This document shows, one piece after another, positions 46,109 to 54,887 of a stretch of 64,000 bases of DNA. Numbering within the stretch: position 1 is the first letter of the stretch; each line of letters starts with the position of its first letter. The stretch spans positions 361,497 to 425,496 of the forward strand of contig NZ_JANHMP010000003.1 in assembly GCF_024609265.1 (NCBI RefSeq). The letters are read 5' to 3'. The notes below the pieces were generated by a model. That model saw nothing but the letters and a program-made list of their open reading frames with translations, did not search any database and was not told where the DNA came from. This DNA comes from Geothrix campi (GTDB taxonomy: Bacteria > Acidobacteriota > Holophagae > Holophagales > Holophagaceae). Position numbers and translations under genes: made by a program.

Positions 46109-46820
46109 GCCGGATCCCTTCCGCCCACGCTTCCAATTCATCCATCTCGCGCTGAAGCCGCACGGCTTCAGCGGCATCGTCCGCCTTGGGCGGAACCTGG
46201 TACGGAATCCCGTACTTGATCACGCAGGTGGCGAAGGGATAGGGGATCACCATGCGGTCCCAGGTCTTCAGCTCGAAGCTGTGGTCGAAGGCGAGGCTCA
46301 CGGGGACGATCCAGGCGCCGGTCTTGCGGGCCAGGGCGAGGGTGCCGGGCTTCAGCTCCATGAGGGGCCCGCGGGGGCCGTCGGGCGTGATGCCGAAATC
46401 CCAGCCCTGCTTCACGGCCTGGATCATGCGCACCAGGGCCTTGGCGCCGTCCTCGCTGGCGGTGCCCCGCACGGCGTGGATGCCGAACCAGCGCCAGGTG
46501 GCTGCGCTGCGCTCGCCATCCTTGCTGTCGCTGGAGAGGATGGCCACGCCCCGGTCCTCGCCGCCCCCAGTCCGGCGATGGAAGGGATAGGACAGAGGCA
46601 TCATGAAGAGGCGGCGGTGCCAGAAGGCGAGAATGATCCGCGCATCCCGGGCCACGAGCCCCTCCACTGGCTCGAAGCCCTCCCGGCGCACCCGCAGGGT
46701 GTAGGACCACAGTTTGCTGAGGCCCGCCACCAGGAAGGGGATGACACGGAAGTGCAACCACACGGACAGGGGCGAACCCAGGGGCCGGCCCCGTTCCGCG
46801 ATGTCGAGCCGGGCGCCCAT
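46101..46820 (-). CDS. Lysophospholipid acyltransferase family protein (DUF374-type)
   Basis: 239 residues. A hydrophobic segment near 20-40 (LHFRVIPFLVAGLSKLWSYTL) is followed by IILAFWHRRLFMMPLSYP, where H-x4-type residues fit the catalytic His of this family. Then come VAILSSDSKDGERSAATWRWFGIHAVRGTASEDGAKAL and GITPDGPRGPLMELKPGTLALARKTGAWIVPVSLAFDHSFELKTWDRMVIPYPF. DUF374 proteins attach acyl chains to lipid A precursors or phospholipids at the inner membrane. It is translationally coupled to both neighbours (stop/start overlaps with hslO and queC). Confidence 0.87.
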   Translation of the reverse strand: MGARLDIAERGRPLGSPLSVWLHFRVIPFLVAGLSKLWSYTLRVRREGFEPVEGLVARDARIILAFWHRRLFMMPLSYPFHRRTGGGEDRGVAILSSDSKDGERSAATWRWFGIHAVRGTASEDGAKALVRMIQAVKQGWDFGITPDGPRGPLMELKPGTLALARKTGAWIVPVSLAFDHSFELKTWDRMVIPYPFATCVIKYGIPYQVPPKADDAAEAVRLQREMDELEAWAEGIRHG

Positions 46821-47656
46821 CAGGCGCCTCCCGGCAGCAGATCCTCAGGCGTGATGGGGTACATGGTCCCGCAGTAGTCGCAGCGGACTTCCACAGGGCC
46901 CGGCTCCTCGAAGAGATGCGCCTTCTGCTCCTCCGGGAACCGGCGCAGGGTCTCGAGCAGGGCTTCGCGCGTGCAGCGGCAGCGGTAGAAGATTTCCGTG
47001 GCCACCAGATCGTCCGCGCCCTGGCCCTGGGAGACCCAGGTGGCCAGGAAATCCGGCGTGCGTTCCCAGAGGGGCACCACTTCGAGGCCTTCGATGGCCT
47101 GGACGAGCCGCGCCAGGCGGTCGGGAGGGCAGTCCGGCAGCGGTTCCACCAGCAGCCCCCCGGCCTCGCCGGTGCCCGGGTCGCACCAGAGCGTGAGGCT
47201 GGCCTGGATCTGCTCCGACTGCTGGAGGTAGTGCTCCACCTGCACCTGGATGCCGCCCTCTACCATGGGCAGATGGCCCACGTAGGGCTGACCCGAGGCA
47301 TTCGAACGCATCACCTGGAACACACCTGGGCCCTGGATCCACTCCGCGGCGATGTCCGGCCCCGGATCCAGCACGCCCCGGATGGTGCCGTCCGGCCAGC
47401 TGTCGGTCACCACGGCCTTGGCCCGGCCCGAACCCTTGACCAGCAGCTGCAGGCGCTCCGCGAAGAGGGTCCGGCCTTGGAGCAGGGCCGTGGCCGTCAG
47501 CAGCTCCGTGAGGCAGGCGCACGCCGCGGGCTCAAGGTGCGGGTGCCCCCGCCGGACGCCATCCCACAAGGGGCTGGCATCCAGCGAGGACAATCGGATG
47601 TGGCGGTCCCTGGTGAGGGACTTGACCACCCGGGCCTGGGGAACAGCTTCATTCAT
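46820..47656 (-). CDS. hslO: Hsp33 redox-regulated chaperone
   Basis: 278 residues. The N-terminal core begins RVVKSLTRDRHIRLSSLDASPLWDG and continues LTELLTATALLQGRTLFAERLQLLVKGSGRAKAVVTDSWPDGTIRGVL. The C-terminal redox switch has paired cysteines CRC (IFYRCRCTREALLETLRRFP) and CDYC (VEVRCDYCGTMYPIT), which bind zinc when reduced and form disulfides under oxidative stress, activating holdase function. This is the first gene of an operon with the acyltransferase and queC; its stop overlaps the next start. Confidence 0.94.
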   Translation of the reverse strand: MNEAVPQARVVKSLTRDRHIRLSSLDASPLWDGVRRGHPHLEPAACACLTELLTATALLQGRTLFAERLQLLVKGSGRAKAVVTDSWPDGTIRGVLDPGPDIAAEWIQGPGVFQVMRSNASGQPYVGHLPMVEGGIQVQVEHYLQQSEQIQASLTLWCDPGTGEAGGLLVEPLPDCPPDRLARLVQAIEGLEVVPLWERTPDFLATWVSQGQGADDLVATEIFYRCRCTREALLETLRRFPEEQKAHLFEEPGPVEVRCDYCGTMYPITPEDLLPGGA

Positions 47657-47660
47657 CGAT

Positions 47661-49436
47661 TCAATCCCACCCGATCTGGCGGCCCTTGTTCTGCTGCTCC
47701 AGCCAGGCCATCAGAGGCTTGAAGTACTCCATCATGGCGCGGGTGGAGAGGTCCTCGCCGGTGGCCTCCTTCAGCACCTTCCGCCAGTCCTCCGTGGCCC
47801 CCTTCGCCAGGATCTTCTTCAGGAAGGCGCCCACCTCCTTGTTCCCCGCGTAATTGCAGCTGCGGGGATCCTGGTGGAGGATCTGCCGGGCGATGTGGTC
47901 GTGCATCTGGAACTTGAAGACCGTGGCCCAGCCGTAGCTGTAGTAGTAGGCGGGATTGTCGTTGATGTGGGTCTTGGTGGCGGCGTCGCAGAACTGCTCG
48001 CCGCGGGGGCTGGGCGGTTCCACGCCCTGGAGGTCGCGGACATCCTTCCACCAACGGGCGTTGAGCTGGTCCGCGGGCATGTTCTTGCCGTAGAACTCCG
48101 CCTCCCACTCGGGCATGGTGCCGCAGGCCCAGTACATGAAGGGGATGGCCACTTCCAAGGCATCGTTCAGCAGCACCTGCATCTGGTCGGCCTTGTAGTC
48201 GGCCGGCAGCACGCCCGCAGACTTGAGATAGGGGATCTGCCGCGTGGCCATGGCGATGAGCTCGCCCACACCCTCATGGAAGCTGGGGTTGGCGCCGTCC
48301 CGCAGGAGGGGCGGCACGTCGGGGCGGGTGTAGCTCATGAAGTAGTAGCCGTGGCCCAGCTCGTGATGCACCGTCTCGAACCACTCGGCGTTGGGTTCCA
48401 CGCTCATGAGGGAGCGGATGTCCTTGTCCAGGTCCAGGTGCCAGCAGGAGGCGTGGGCGTTCTTCTTGCGGGGGTCGCCGGCCTTCACGGGGTAGAGGTC
48501 GGACTTGGCCCAGAAGCTCGCGGGCAACGGATCGAAGCCCAGCCCCGTGTAGAAGGCCTCAGCCGTCTTCACGATGCGCTCGGGCTGCCAGCCCTTGAAG
48601 TAGGGATCGAAGTCCACGGCGCTGACGAAGCCGGTCCAGTTCTGGCTCCAGCGGTTGTTGATCCAGTGGGCGGGGATGGCCTTGGGCACGGGCTGGCCGT
48701 ACTTCTTCGCCATCTCGTACTTCACCCAGGTGTGGAGCTGCAGGTAGAGGGGCTTCAGCTCGGCCAGGAACTTCCGGTTGAAGGCCAGCATCTCGTCCGT
48801 GGTCAGGCCGTAGCGGGCCACCTGGAGGGCGAAGTAGTCGGGGTAGCCCAGCTCCCGGGCCACGCCATTGCGGAGGTCACGCAGGCGCACCAGGCCGTCC
48901 TTCAGTGGGATGCCAATCTCCTTGCTGGCCTCCCACCACATCCGACGCTCGGCCAGGTCGCGGCTGGAGGCGAGCTTGTTGTCGATGTCGTTGGCGCTGA
49001 CGGGCCGGCCGCCGACCTTGAACTGGTAGCCGTTCATGAGCGAGACCTGACGGGTCTCCGCCTCGATGCGCTCGGCCACGAGCTTGGGCTTGGTCATGGG
49101 TCCCTCGGCACCGTAAGGCATGAGCAGCACGCGCTCCAGCTGGCGCACGGTCTGGTCATTCAGGTCGCCGCGGTGCTTCAGCAGCTCCTTGGCCTCGGTG
49201 ATGACCATGGGATTGCCGTTGAAGGCTGCGAAGGCCTTCCCTGCCCACTCGGCCCCGGCGTCGTGCTCGGGCTTCACGTCGGTGGAGGCGGCCCAGGTGG
49301 CCTCCTGGCTCACGTAGTACAGGGACTGGTAGCCGGCGTTCACCAGCTTGAGAAAGCGATCCGCCCGTTCCTGCAGGGGGGAGATGGCCTGGGCCATGAG
49401 GGGGATGCCGAGCATGAGGGCGGGGAGGAAGCGCAT
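47661..49436 (-). CDS. M2-family peptidyl-dipeptidase (ACE-like), exported
   Basis: 591 residues. Signal peptide MRFLPALMLGIPLMAQA. The zinc site HELGH is at residues 358-362 in FETVHHELGHGYYFMSYT, and the third ligand lies in NPSFHEGVGELIAMA. The chloride/substrate region AIPFMYWACGTMPEWEAEFYGKNMPADQLNARWW and the end YYYSYGWATVFKFQMHDHIARQIL match peptidase family M2. It removes C-terminal dipeptides in the periplasm. Bacterial homologues occur patchily, including Xanthomonas and Acidobacteriota. Only 4 bp separate its stop from the hslO start, so read-through is likely. Confidence 0.93.
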   Translation of the reverse strand: MRFLPALMLGIPLMAQAISPLQERADRFLKLVNAGYQSLYYVSQEATWAASTDVKPEHDAGAEWAGKAFAAFNGNPMVITEAKELLKHRGDLNDQTVRQLERVLLMPYGAEGPMTKPKLVAERIEAETRQVSLMNGYQFKVGGRPVSANDIDNKLASSRDLAERRMWWEASKEIGIPLKDGLVRLRDLRNGVARELGYPDYFALQVARYGLTTDEMLAFNRKFLAELKPLYLQLHTWVKYEMAKKYGQPVPKAIPAHWINNRWSQNWTGFVSAVDFDPYFKGWQPERIVKTAEAFYTGLGFDPLPASFWAKSDLYPVKAGDPRKKNAHASCWHLDLDKDIRSLMSVEPNAEWFETVHHELGHGYYFMSYTRPDVPPLLRDGANPSFHEGVGELIAMATRQIPYLKSAGVLPADYKADQMQVLLNDALEVAIPFMYWACGTMPEWEAEFYGKNMPADQLNARWWKDVRDLQGVEPPSPRGEQFCDAATKTHINDNPAYYYSYGWATVFKFQMHDHIARQILHQDPRSCNYAGNKEVGAFLKKILAKGATEDWRKVLKEATGEDLSTRAMMEYFKPLMAWLEQQNKGRQIGWD

Positions 49437-49485
49437 GGGGGGGGCTCCGGGGAACCCTCTATTGTGCCTACGGGGCGGCCGGCCG

Positions 49486-50637
49486 TCAGCAGGGGAGGAG
49501 GATGCTGAAGTTCGACCCGAAGCCCACCTGGCTCTGGGCGCGGATCTGCCCGCGATGGGCGGCCACCAGGCGCTGGACGATGGCCAGCCCCAGGCCTACG
49601 CCCTGGCTGGCATCGCTGCGCTCGGTCTGCCGGAAGGGGTCGAAGATGAACGGGAGGTCCCCAGCCTGGATGCCCCGCCCCGTATCGATCACCGAGAGCC
49701 GGAGGAAGCGCATGCCGGCCTCCACGCCGGAGCCGAACTCCACCCCGGCCTCCACCCGCACGGCCCCGCCCCGGGGGGTGAACTTGAAGGCGTTGTCCAC
49801 CAGGTTCACCAGGGCCCGGTCCAGTTTTAGCTGGTCGCCCTGGAAGACGGGCAGGTTCTCGGGGATCGCCACCTGGAACTCCACGCCGGCCGAGGCCGCC
49901 CGCAGGTGGTACTGCCCCAGCAGGGCCGTCAGCCAGGGTGCCGGGTGGATCTCACTGAACTCCATGGGGATCCGCCCGGTGTCGCTGCGGTAGATCTCCA
50001 GCATCTCATCGAGCAGGTTCTTGATCCGCGTGCAGGAGTCTTCGGCCTTCCCCAGCGTGTCGTCGCGAACCACGCCCCCACCCCGGATTTTTTCGAGGAC
50101 GAGCCCGAGGACGGTGAGCGGCGACCGGAGATCGTGAATCAGCATGGTGGTGAAGTTGGTCTTGAGGGTGTTGACTTCCTTGAGCTTGAGGTTGGCGTCC
50201 AGCAGGTTCTGGTTCTGGATCTCCAACTCCCGCTGGAGCCGGCCCAGGTTCACCTGATGCTCGACCCTGACCAGCACTTCCTCGGCGCTGAAGGGCTTGG
50301 TCACGTAGTCACGGCCGCCCACGCGGAAGGCCTTCACCTTGTCCAGCGGATCATCCAGGGCGCTGATGAAAATGATGGGGATGCGGGCCAGCGCGGGTTC
50401 CTTCTTGAAGGCCTCGCAGGTCTCATAGCCGTCCATGCCCGGCATGTTCACATCGAGCATCACCAGTTCGGGCGGGTGGCGGCGGGCCGCCTCCAGGGCC
50501 ATGGCGCCGGAGGGCACGGCCCTCACCCGGTAGTCCCGCTCCCGCAGCACCGCCCCCAGCAGGTCGAGGTTGGCCGCGTTGTCGTCCACGATGAGGATGT
50601 CGCCCTGGGGCACCAGCATGTCGATCTCCGAATTCAT
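49486..50637 (-). CDS. Cytoplasmic receiver-histidine kinase fusion
   Basis: 383 residues. The receiver domain covers about 12-130 (GDILIVDDNAANLDLLGAVLRERDY; phospho-Asp in PELVMLDVNMPGMDGYETC; Lys in GGRDYVTKPFSAEEVL). A short coiled coil (LGRLQRELEIQNQNLLDANLKLKEVN) leads to the HisKA domain with TMLIHDLRSPLTVLGL, then the HATPase domain (VNLVDNAFKFTPRGG, DTGRGIQAGDLPFIFDPF, GVGLGLAIVQRLV). There are no membrane segments. Its start overlaps the end of the larger hybrid kinase gene by 4 nt, so the receiver most likely takes phosphate from that kinase in a relay. No output DNA-binding regulator is adjacent. Confidence 0.92.
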   Translation of the reverse strand: MNSEIDMLVPQGDILIVDDNAANLDLLGAVLRERDYRVRAVPSGAMALEAARRHPPELVMLDVNMPGMDGYETCEAFKKEPALARIPIIFISALDDPLDKVKAFRVGGRDYVTKPFSAEEVLVRVEHQVNLGRLQRELEIQNQNLLDANLKLKEVNTLKTNFTTMLIHDLRSPLTVLGLVLEKIRGGGVVRDDTLGKAEDSCTRIKNLLDEMLEIYRSDTGRIPMEFSEIHPAPWLTALLGQYHLRAASAGVEFQVAIPENLPVFQGDQLKLDRALVNLVDNAFKFTPRGGAVRVEAGVEFGSGVEAGMRFLRLSVIDTGRGIQAGDLPFIFDPFRQTERSDASQGVGLGLAIVQRLVAAHRGQIRAQSQVGFGSNFSILLPC

Positions 50638-53231
50638 CTGTCCAGCGCGTTGAGCAGTTCCTGAAGTTTGTAGTTCCGAAGCAGCTGCCGGAGCCCTTCG
50701 GCGATGGGGTGGGCGCCCAGTTGATCGACCAGGGCTTGGGCCGCCTCGGTATCGCCGATCAGGACCGCATTCTTCAGATCGGCCTGCCAGCCCTCGGGCT
50801 GAAGCTTCAGACTGGCCAGGTCGCCGGAAGAGGGGGGCGCGGCCTCGGGTGCCCTGGTCAGGAAGCGCAGGCCCAGCAGGCGGCCCGCCACCTCGAAGAG
50901 CTGCGATTCACGAAACGGCTTGCCGAGGAAGTCGTCGAAACCCGATTTGCGGAGGGTTTCGCGATCCAGGTCGATGACGCTCGCCGAGATCGCCACCACG
51001 AAGGTATGGGGCAGGTTCTGCTCCAGCTCCTTCCCCCGCAGGATCTGGAGTGCCTCGAAACCACTCATGCGGGGCATGCGCAGGTCCATCCAGATCAGGT
51101 CCGGGCGCTGGCGTTCCCAGAGCTCCAGGGCCTCGACGCCATCGGCGGCGGTGACGGCCTGGAACCCTACGGACACAAGCAGCTGGGCGAGGAGGTCCCG
51201 GTTTTCGGGTCGATCGTCCACCACGAGCATCTTCACGGGCCGCTGCCCCGGTTCCAGGCTGATGACCTGCCCACCGCCCTCCAGCTCCAACGGAGGCTCC
51301 CCCTCGGCCATGGGCAGGCTGAAGCTGAACCGGCTGCCTTCGCCAAGCCGGCTCTCGAGGTGCAATTCCCCGCCCATGAGGTGCACCAGGGAACGGCTGA
51401 TGTGGAGGCCCAGGCCGGTGCCTTCCGCGGCCAGGGGCTGGCTGGCGGCCTGGAAGAAGGCCTGGAAGAGCTGGCGCTGATCCTCCTCGGAGATCCCCGG
51501 ACCCGTATCCTCCACGGCGAAGGTGGCCCGGCCCGAGGCGTAACCGGCCCGGAGGACCACAGAGCCCTGTTGGGTGAACTTCACGGCGTTGCCGAGCAGG
51601 TTCACCAGGATCTGCCGGAGCTTGGCGGCATCGCCCTCGAGGTGCTCCGGGAGGGCCGGATCCGCCTCCAGCCTCAGCTCCAGGCCTTTGGCCCCAGCCC
51701 GGATCCGCTGCATGTCCAGCACCCCCTCCAGCAGCGTCGCGGTGTGGAACGAGGCCACGCGCAGTTCCAACCCGCCAGATTCGATCTTGCTGAGGGACAG
51801 CACGTCATTGATGAGGGACAGCAGATGCTCGCCGGCACCCAGGATGCGCCCGAGCTGGTCGCGATCCTCCGTACTGCGCCCGGTCCGGCGGCTCATCAGC
51901 TGGGCGTAGCCCAGGATGGCATTCAGCGGTGTGCGCAGCTCATGGCTCATGTTGGAGAGGAAGGCGCTCTTGGCCCGGTTGGCCAGCTGGGCCCGCGCCT
52001 CGCTGGCCCGCAGGTCCGCCTCCAGGGCCTTTCGCTCCGACAGGTCGGACGCGACGCTCAGGTAGCCCACCTGTTCTCCCTCCCCCCCCGTCACCCGGGA
52101 AAGGGCCACCAGCATGGGGATGCGCCGCCCGTCGCGGGCCAGGAAGGTCCACTCCCGCTGGTCGGGCCCGGCCTCCGTCAGCAGGCGGATGATGTCGATC
52201 TCCGAAGGCACGGAACGCCCCGTGCGCTGAGCCAACCCCTGGGCGCAGGTCTCCAGCTCCTGCCGATCGAGCCAGGTCGCCACACGTCCGCCGACGATCT
52301 CCTCGGCGCGGTAGCCGAGCAGGGCTTCGGCGTAGGGGTTGAAGCGGCGCACCACCCCCTCGTTGTCCCGGACGATGATGGCCACCTGGGCGTTCTCCAG
52401 CACCGCCCGTTCGCTGGCTTCGCGCTCGGCCAGGGCATGGATGGTGTCCCGCAGCCGCGCGATCATGCGGTTCAGCTCGCGCCCCATGTCCGCGAGTTCG
52501 TCCCGCCCCCGGGTCACCACCCGGGCCTCCAGATCGCCCCCTGCAGCCCGGCGCACCTGATCCACCATCCCCCGGATGCTGTTGGAGAGATCCCGGGTGA
52601 TCAGGTAGCCCAGGGCCAGGGCGGTGGCCAGGCCCACCAGGATTATGGCGAAAGACCAAGCCCGGGTCCGCCGGGCCCGCGCCGCCATCCCCTCCATGGT
52701 CTGCTGGGCGGCATCCTCCTGGGCCTGCACCAGACCCGCGAGGAGGTTCGTGAGCGGCAGGATCTCCGGCAGCAGATCGTCGTCCACGAACCGTCCGAGC
52801 TCCGGCAGCCGCCCCTCGGACAGGAGCTGCTCCAGGCGGTCTAGGTCCTTCGCCACATAGCCCGTGAGGCCATCCATGCGGGCCAACACCTCGGCATCCG
52901 TCTGGGCCGGGGCCGAGGCCTTGAACGCCGCCCACTGGCGACCCGCCTCCCGCCGGGCGGAGCGCACCCTCGCGAGCCCCTCCGCCGGTTCCAGGGTGCC
53001 GCCCCGCACCTGGCGGGCCGCGAAGAGGATGCGGATGCCGTAGGCGTCCGACACGATCTTCAACTGGCGCACGGGCACCAGGCGGTTTTCGAAGATCCGC
53101 AGGGCCTGGGCTTCCTCCTGGTGGAGGATGCCGAGCTGGATCAGGGCCAGTCCCGCCAGGATCGCGGCCACGGCGCTGTACCCCAGCCAGAGCTTGGCAG
53201 CGATGCGGAACCGGCTGAGGAACGCGGGCAT
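50634..53231 (-). CDS. Membrane hybrid histidine kinase (4HB sensor, HAMP, PAS, HisKA, HATPase, receiver)
   Basis: 865 residues. TM1 lies at about 12-35; a periplasmic four-helix-bundle-like sensor spans 40-185 (ENRLVPVRQLKIVSDAYGIRILFAARQVRGG). TM2 is near 190-212, then HAMP (DLSNSIRGMVDQVRRAAGGDLEARV) and PAS (AQVAIIVRDNEGVVRRFNPYAEALLGY). HisKA has phospho-His in FLSNMSHELRTPLNAILGYAQLM, and HATPase follows at about 535-650. A C-terminal receiver has KMLVVDDRPENRDLLAQLL and DLIWMDLRMPRMSG, and a helical tail may be an Hpt-like or linker region (LKNAVLIGDTEAAQALVDQLG). It is divergent from modA. The ligand is unknown. Confidence 0.92.
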   Translation of the reverse strand: MPAFLSRFRIAAKLWLGYSAVAAILAGLALIQLGILHQEEAQALRIFENRLVPVRQLKIVSDAYGIRILFAARQVRGGTLEPAEGLARVRSARREAGRQWAAFKASAPAQTDAEVLARMDGLTGYVAKDLDRLEQLLSEGRLPELGRFVDDDLLPEILPLTNLLAGLVQAQEDAAQQTMEGMAARARRTRAWSFAIILVGLATALALGYLITRDLSNSIRGMVDQVRRAAGGDLEARVVTRGRDELADMGRELNRMIARLRDTIHALAEREASERAVLENAQVAIIVRDNEGVVRRFNPYAEALLGYRAEEIVGGRVATWLDRQELETCAQGLAQRTGRSVPSEIDIIRLLTEAGPDQREWTFLARDGRRIPMLVALSRVTGGEGEQVGYLSVASDLSERKALEADLRASEARAQLANRAKSAFLSNMSHELRTPLNAILGYAQLMSRRTGRSTEDRDQLGRILGAGEHLLSLINDVLSLSKIESGGLELRVASFHTATLLEGVLDMQRIRAGAKGLELRLEADPALPEHLEGDAAKLRQILVNLLGNAVKFTQQGSVVLRAGYASGRATFAVEDTGPGISEEDQRQLFQAFFQAASQPLAAEGTGLGLHISRSLVHLMGGELHLESRLGEGSRFSFSLPMAEGEPPLELEGGGQVISLEPGQRPVKMLVVDDRPENRDLLAQLLVSVGFQAVTAADGVEALELWERQRPDLIWMDLRMPRMSGFEALQILRGKELEQNLPHTFVVAISASVIDLDRETLRKSGFDDFLGKPFRESQLFEVAGRLLGLRFLTRAPEAAPPSSGDLASLKLQPEGWQADLKNAVLIGDTEAAQALVDQLGAHPIAEGLRQLLRNYKLQELLNALDR

Positions 53232-53406
53232 GCGACATCCCTTCGGGGCCTGGAAACCGGAACCTTGAGGATGGATGTCCCGTCGGTCCAGTCAGTGGAG
53301 TGGCGGCATTCCCGTGGAATGATGACGGGCCGGCCCACCCGCCGCAATCTCTCAAGGCTTAGAATCGGGCAGGCGCTCTGCCGCCCGCACCCCGCACGGA
53401 GCTGCC

Positions 53407-54201
53407 ATGCCCGATCTCCGACACCATCTGCGAGCCGCTCTGGTGGCCCTGTGGGTCCTGGGGCTCGGGGTCGCGGGGCGCGCCACCACGCCTCCCTCTC
53501 TCTCCATCGCCGCCGCCGCGGATCTGCAGTTCGCCCTGACCGAGGTGAAGGCCGCCTTCACGAAGACGCAGCCCGGGCTGGAGGTGGCCATCACGTATGG
53601 GTCCTCCGGCAACTTCTACACCCAGCTCACGAACAAGGCCCCCTTCGACCTCTTCCTCTCCGCCGACCTCGACTACCCGAAGAAGCTGGTGGACGCCGGG
53701 CTGGCGGATGGCCACACCGAATTCATCTACAGCCGCGGGCGCCTGGTGCTGTGGGTGCCGAAGGGCTCTCCCATCCCCGTGGAACAGCTCGGGATGCAGG
53801 CCCTCCTGCATCCCGCCGCCCGCAAAGTGGCCATCGCGAATCCCCGCCATGCCCCCTATGGGCGGGCCGCCGAGGCCGCCCTGGCGAAGCTCGGCCTGCT
53901 GGAGGCCGTGCAGCCGCGCCTGGTCTTCGGCGAGAACATCGGGCAGGCCGCCCAGTTTGTGCAGACCGGTGCCGCCGACATCGGCATCCTCGCCCTGTCT
54001 CTGGCCCAGGCCCCGGCCCTGGCTGCCACAGGCCGGACCTATGAAGTGCCCCAGGCGTCCTATCCGCCCCTTGATCAGGGCGGCGTAATCCTGAACCACG
54101 CCCGCAACCGGGCCGCGGCGCTGGCCTTCCGGGCCTTCCTGCGATCGCCCGAAGGGGTGGCGATCCTCCGCCGCTACGGCTTCACCGCGGAGGACCGCTG
54201 A
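53407..54201 (+). CDS. modA: Molybdate ABC transporter substrate-binding protein
   Basis: 264 residues. A signal peptide (HHLRAALVALWVLGLGVAGRA) directs export. The mature protein starts SLSIAAAADLQFALTEVKAAFTKTQPGLEVAITYGSSGNFYTQL, the ModA oxyanion-binding segments. PFDLFLSADLDYPKKLVDAG and ADIGILALSLAQAP are also standard. It captures molybdate or tungstate in the periplasm. CGGAGC lies upstream of the ATG. It is the first gene of modABC, with a TGATG stop/start overlap to modB. The 175-bp gap to the divergent hybrid kinase must hold its promoter; I see no clear ModE site there. Confidence 0.94.
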   Translation: MPDLRHHLRAALVALWVLGLGVAGRATTPPSLSIAAAADLQFALTEVKAAFTKTQPGLEVAITYGSSGNFYTQLTNKAPFDLFLSADLDYPKKLVDAGLADGHTEFIYSRGRLVLWVPKGSPIPVEQLGMQALLHPAARKVAIANPRHAPYGRAAEAALAKLGLLEAVQPRLVFGENIGQAAQFVQTGAADIGILALSLAQAPALAATGRTYEVPQASYPPLDQGGVILNHARNRAAALAFRAFLRSPEGVAILRRYGFTAEDR

Positions 54202-54887
54202 TGGCCCCGCTGATGGATTGGCAGGCCATCCGGCTGAGCCTCTGGCTGGCCTCGCTCACCACCCTGGTGCTGCTGATCCTCGGGCTGCCCCTGGCCTACT
54301 GGCTGGCCTTCTCCCGCCGGCGGTGGAAGTTCCTGGTGGAGGCCGTGGTGGCCATGCCCCTGGTGCTGCCGCCCACGGTGCTGGGGTTCTATCTCCTCCT
54401 CGCCATGGGCCCCCGCAGCCCCCTCGGACGGGCCTGGGAGGGCCTCTTCGGGAGCACCCTGCCCTTCTCCTTCGAGGGTCTGCTCATCGCCTCGGTGCTC
54501 TACAGCCTGCCCTTCATGATCCAGCCCCTGGCCGCCGCCTTCGCCTCGGTGGACCGCGGCCTCATCGAGGCCTCCTGGTGTCTGGGCGTGTCCCGCCCCG
54601 GCACCTTTCTCCGGGTGATCGCGCCGCTCTCCTGGGCGGGCATCCTCACGGGGCTGGTGCTCAGCTTCGCCCACACCCTGGGCGAATTCGGGGTGGTGCT
54701 CATGGTGGGCGGCAACCTGCCGGGCCGCACCCGCACCGTGAGCATCGCCATCTACGACCAGGTGCAGGCCATGGACTACGGGCCGGCGGGCCGCACCGCC
54801 GCCCTGCTGCTGGGCGTATCGTTCCTCGTACTGGCCTTCACGTATGCGCTGCGGCGTCGGCAAAGGAAACCGTGGACGCTCATCTGA
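54201..54887 (+). CDS. modB: Molybdate ABC transporter permease
   Basis: 228 residues with five hydrophobic spans: LSLWLASLTTLVLLILGLPLAYWLAF, FLVEAVVAMPLVLPPTVLGFYLLLAMG, LLIASVLYSLPFMIQPLAAAFASV, LTGLVLSFAHTLGEFGVVLMVGG and AALLLGVSFLVLAFTYAL. The EAA loop (DRGLIEASWCLGVSRPGTFLRVIAPLSW) contacts ModC. It forms the membrane channel of the molybdate importer. Its start overlaps the modA stop by one base, and modC starts inside its 3' end. Confidence 0.94.
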   Translation: MAPLMDWQAIRLSLWLASLTTLVLLILGLPLAYWLAFSRRRWKFLVEAVVAMPLVLPPTVLGFYLLLAMGPRSPLGRAWEGLFGSTLPFSFEGLLIASVLYSLPFMIQPLAAAFASVDRGLIEASWCLGVSRPGTFLRVIAPLSWAGILTGLVLSFAHTLGEFGVVLMVGGNLPGRTRTVSIAIYDQVQAMDYGPAGRTAALLLGVSFLVLAFTYALRRRQRKPWTLI

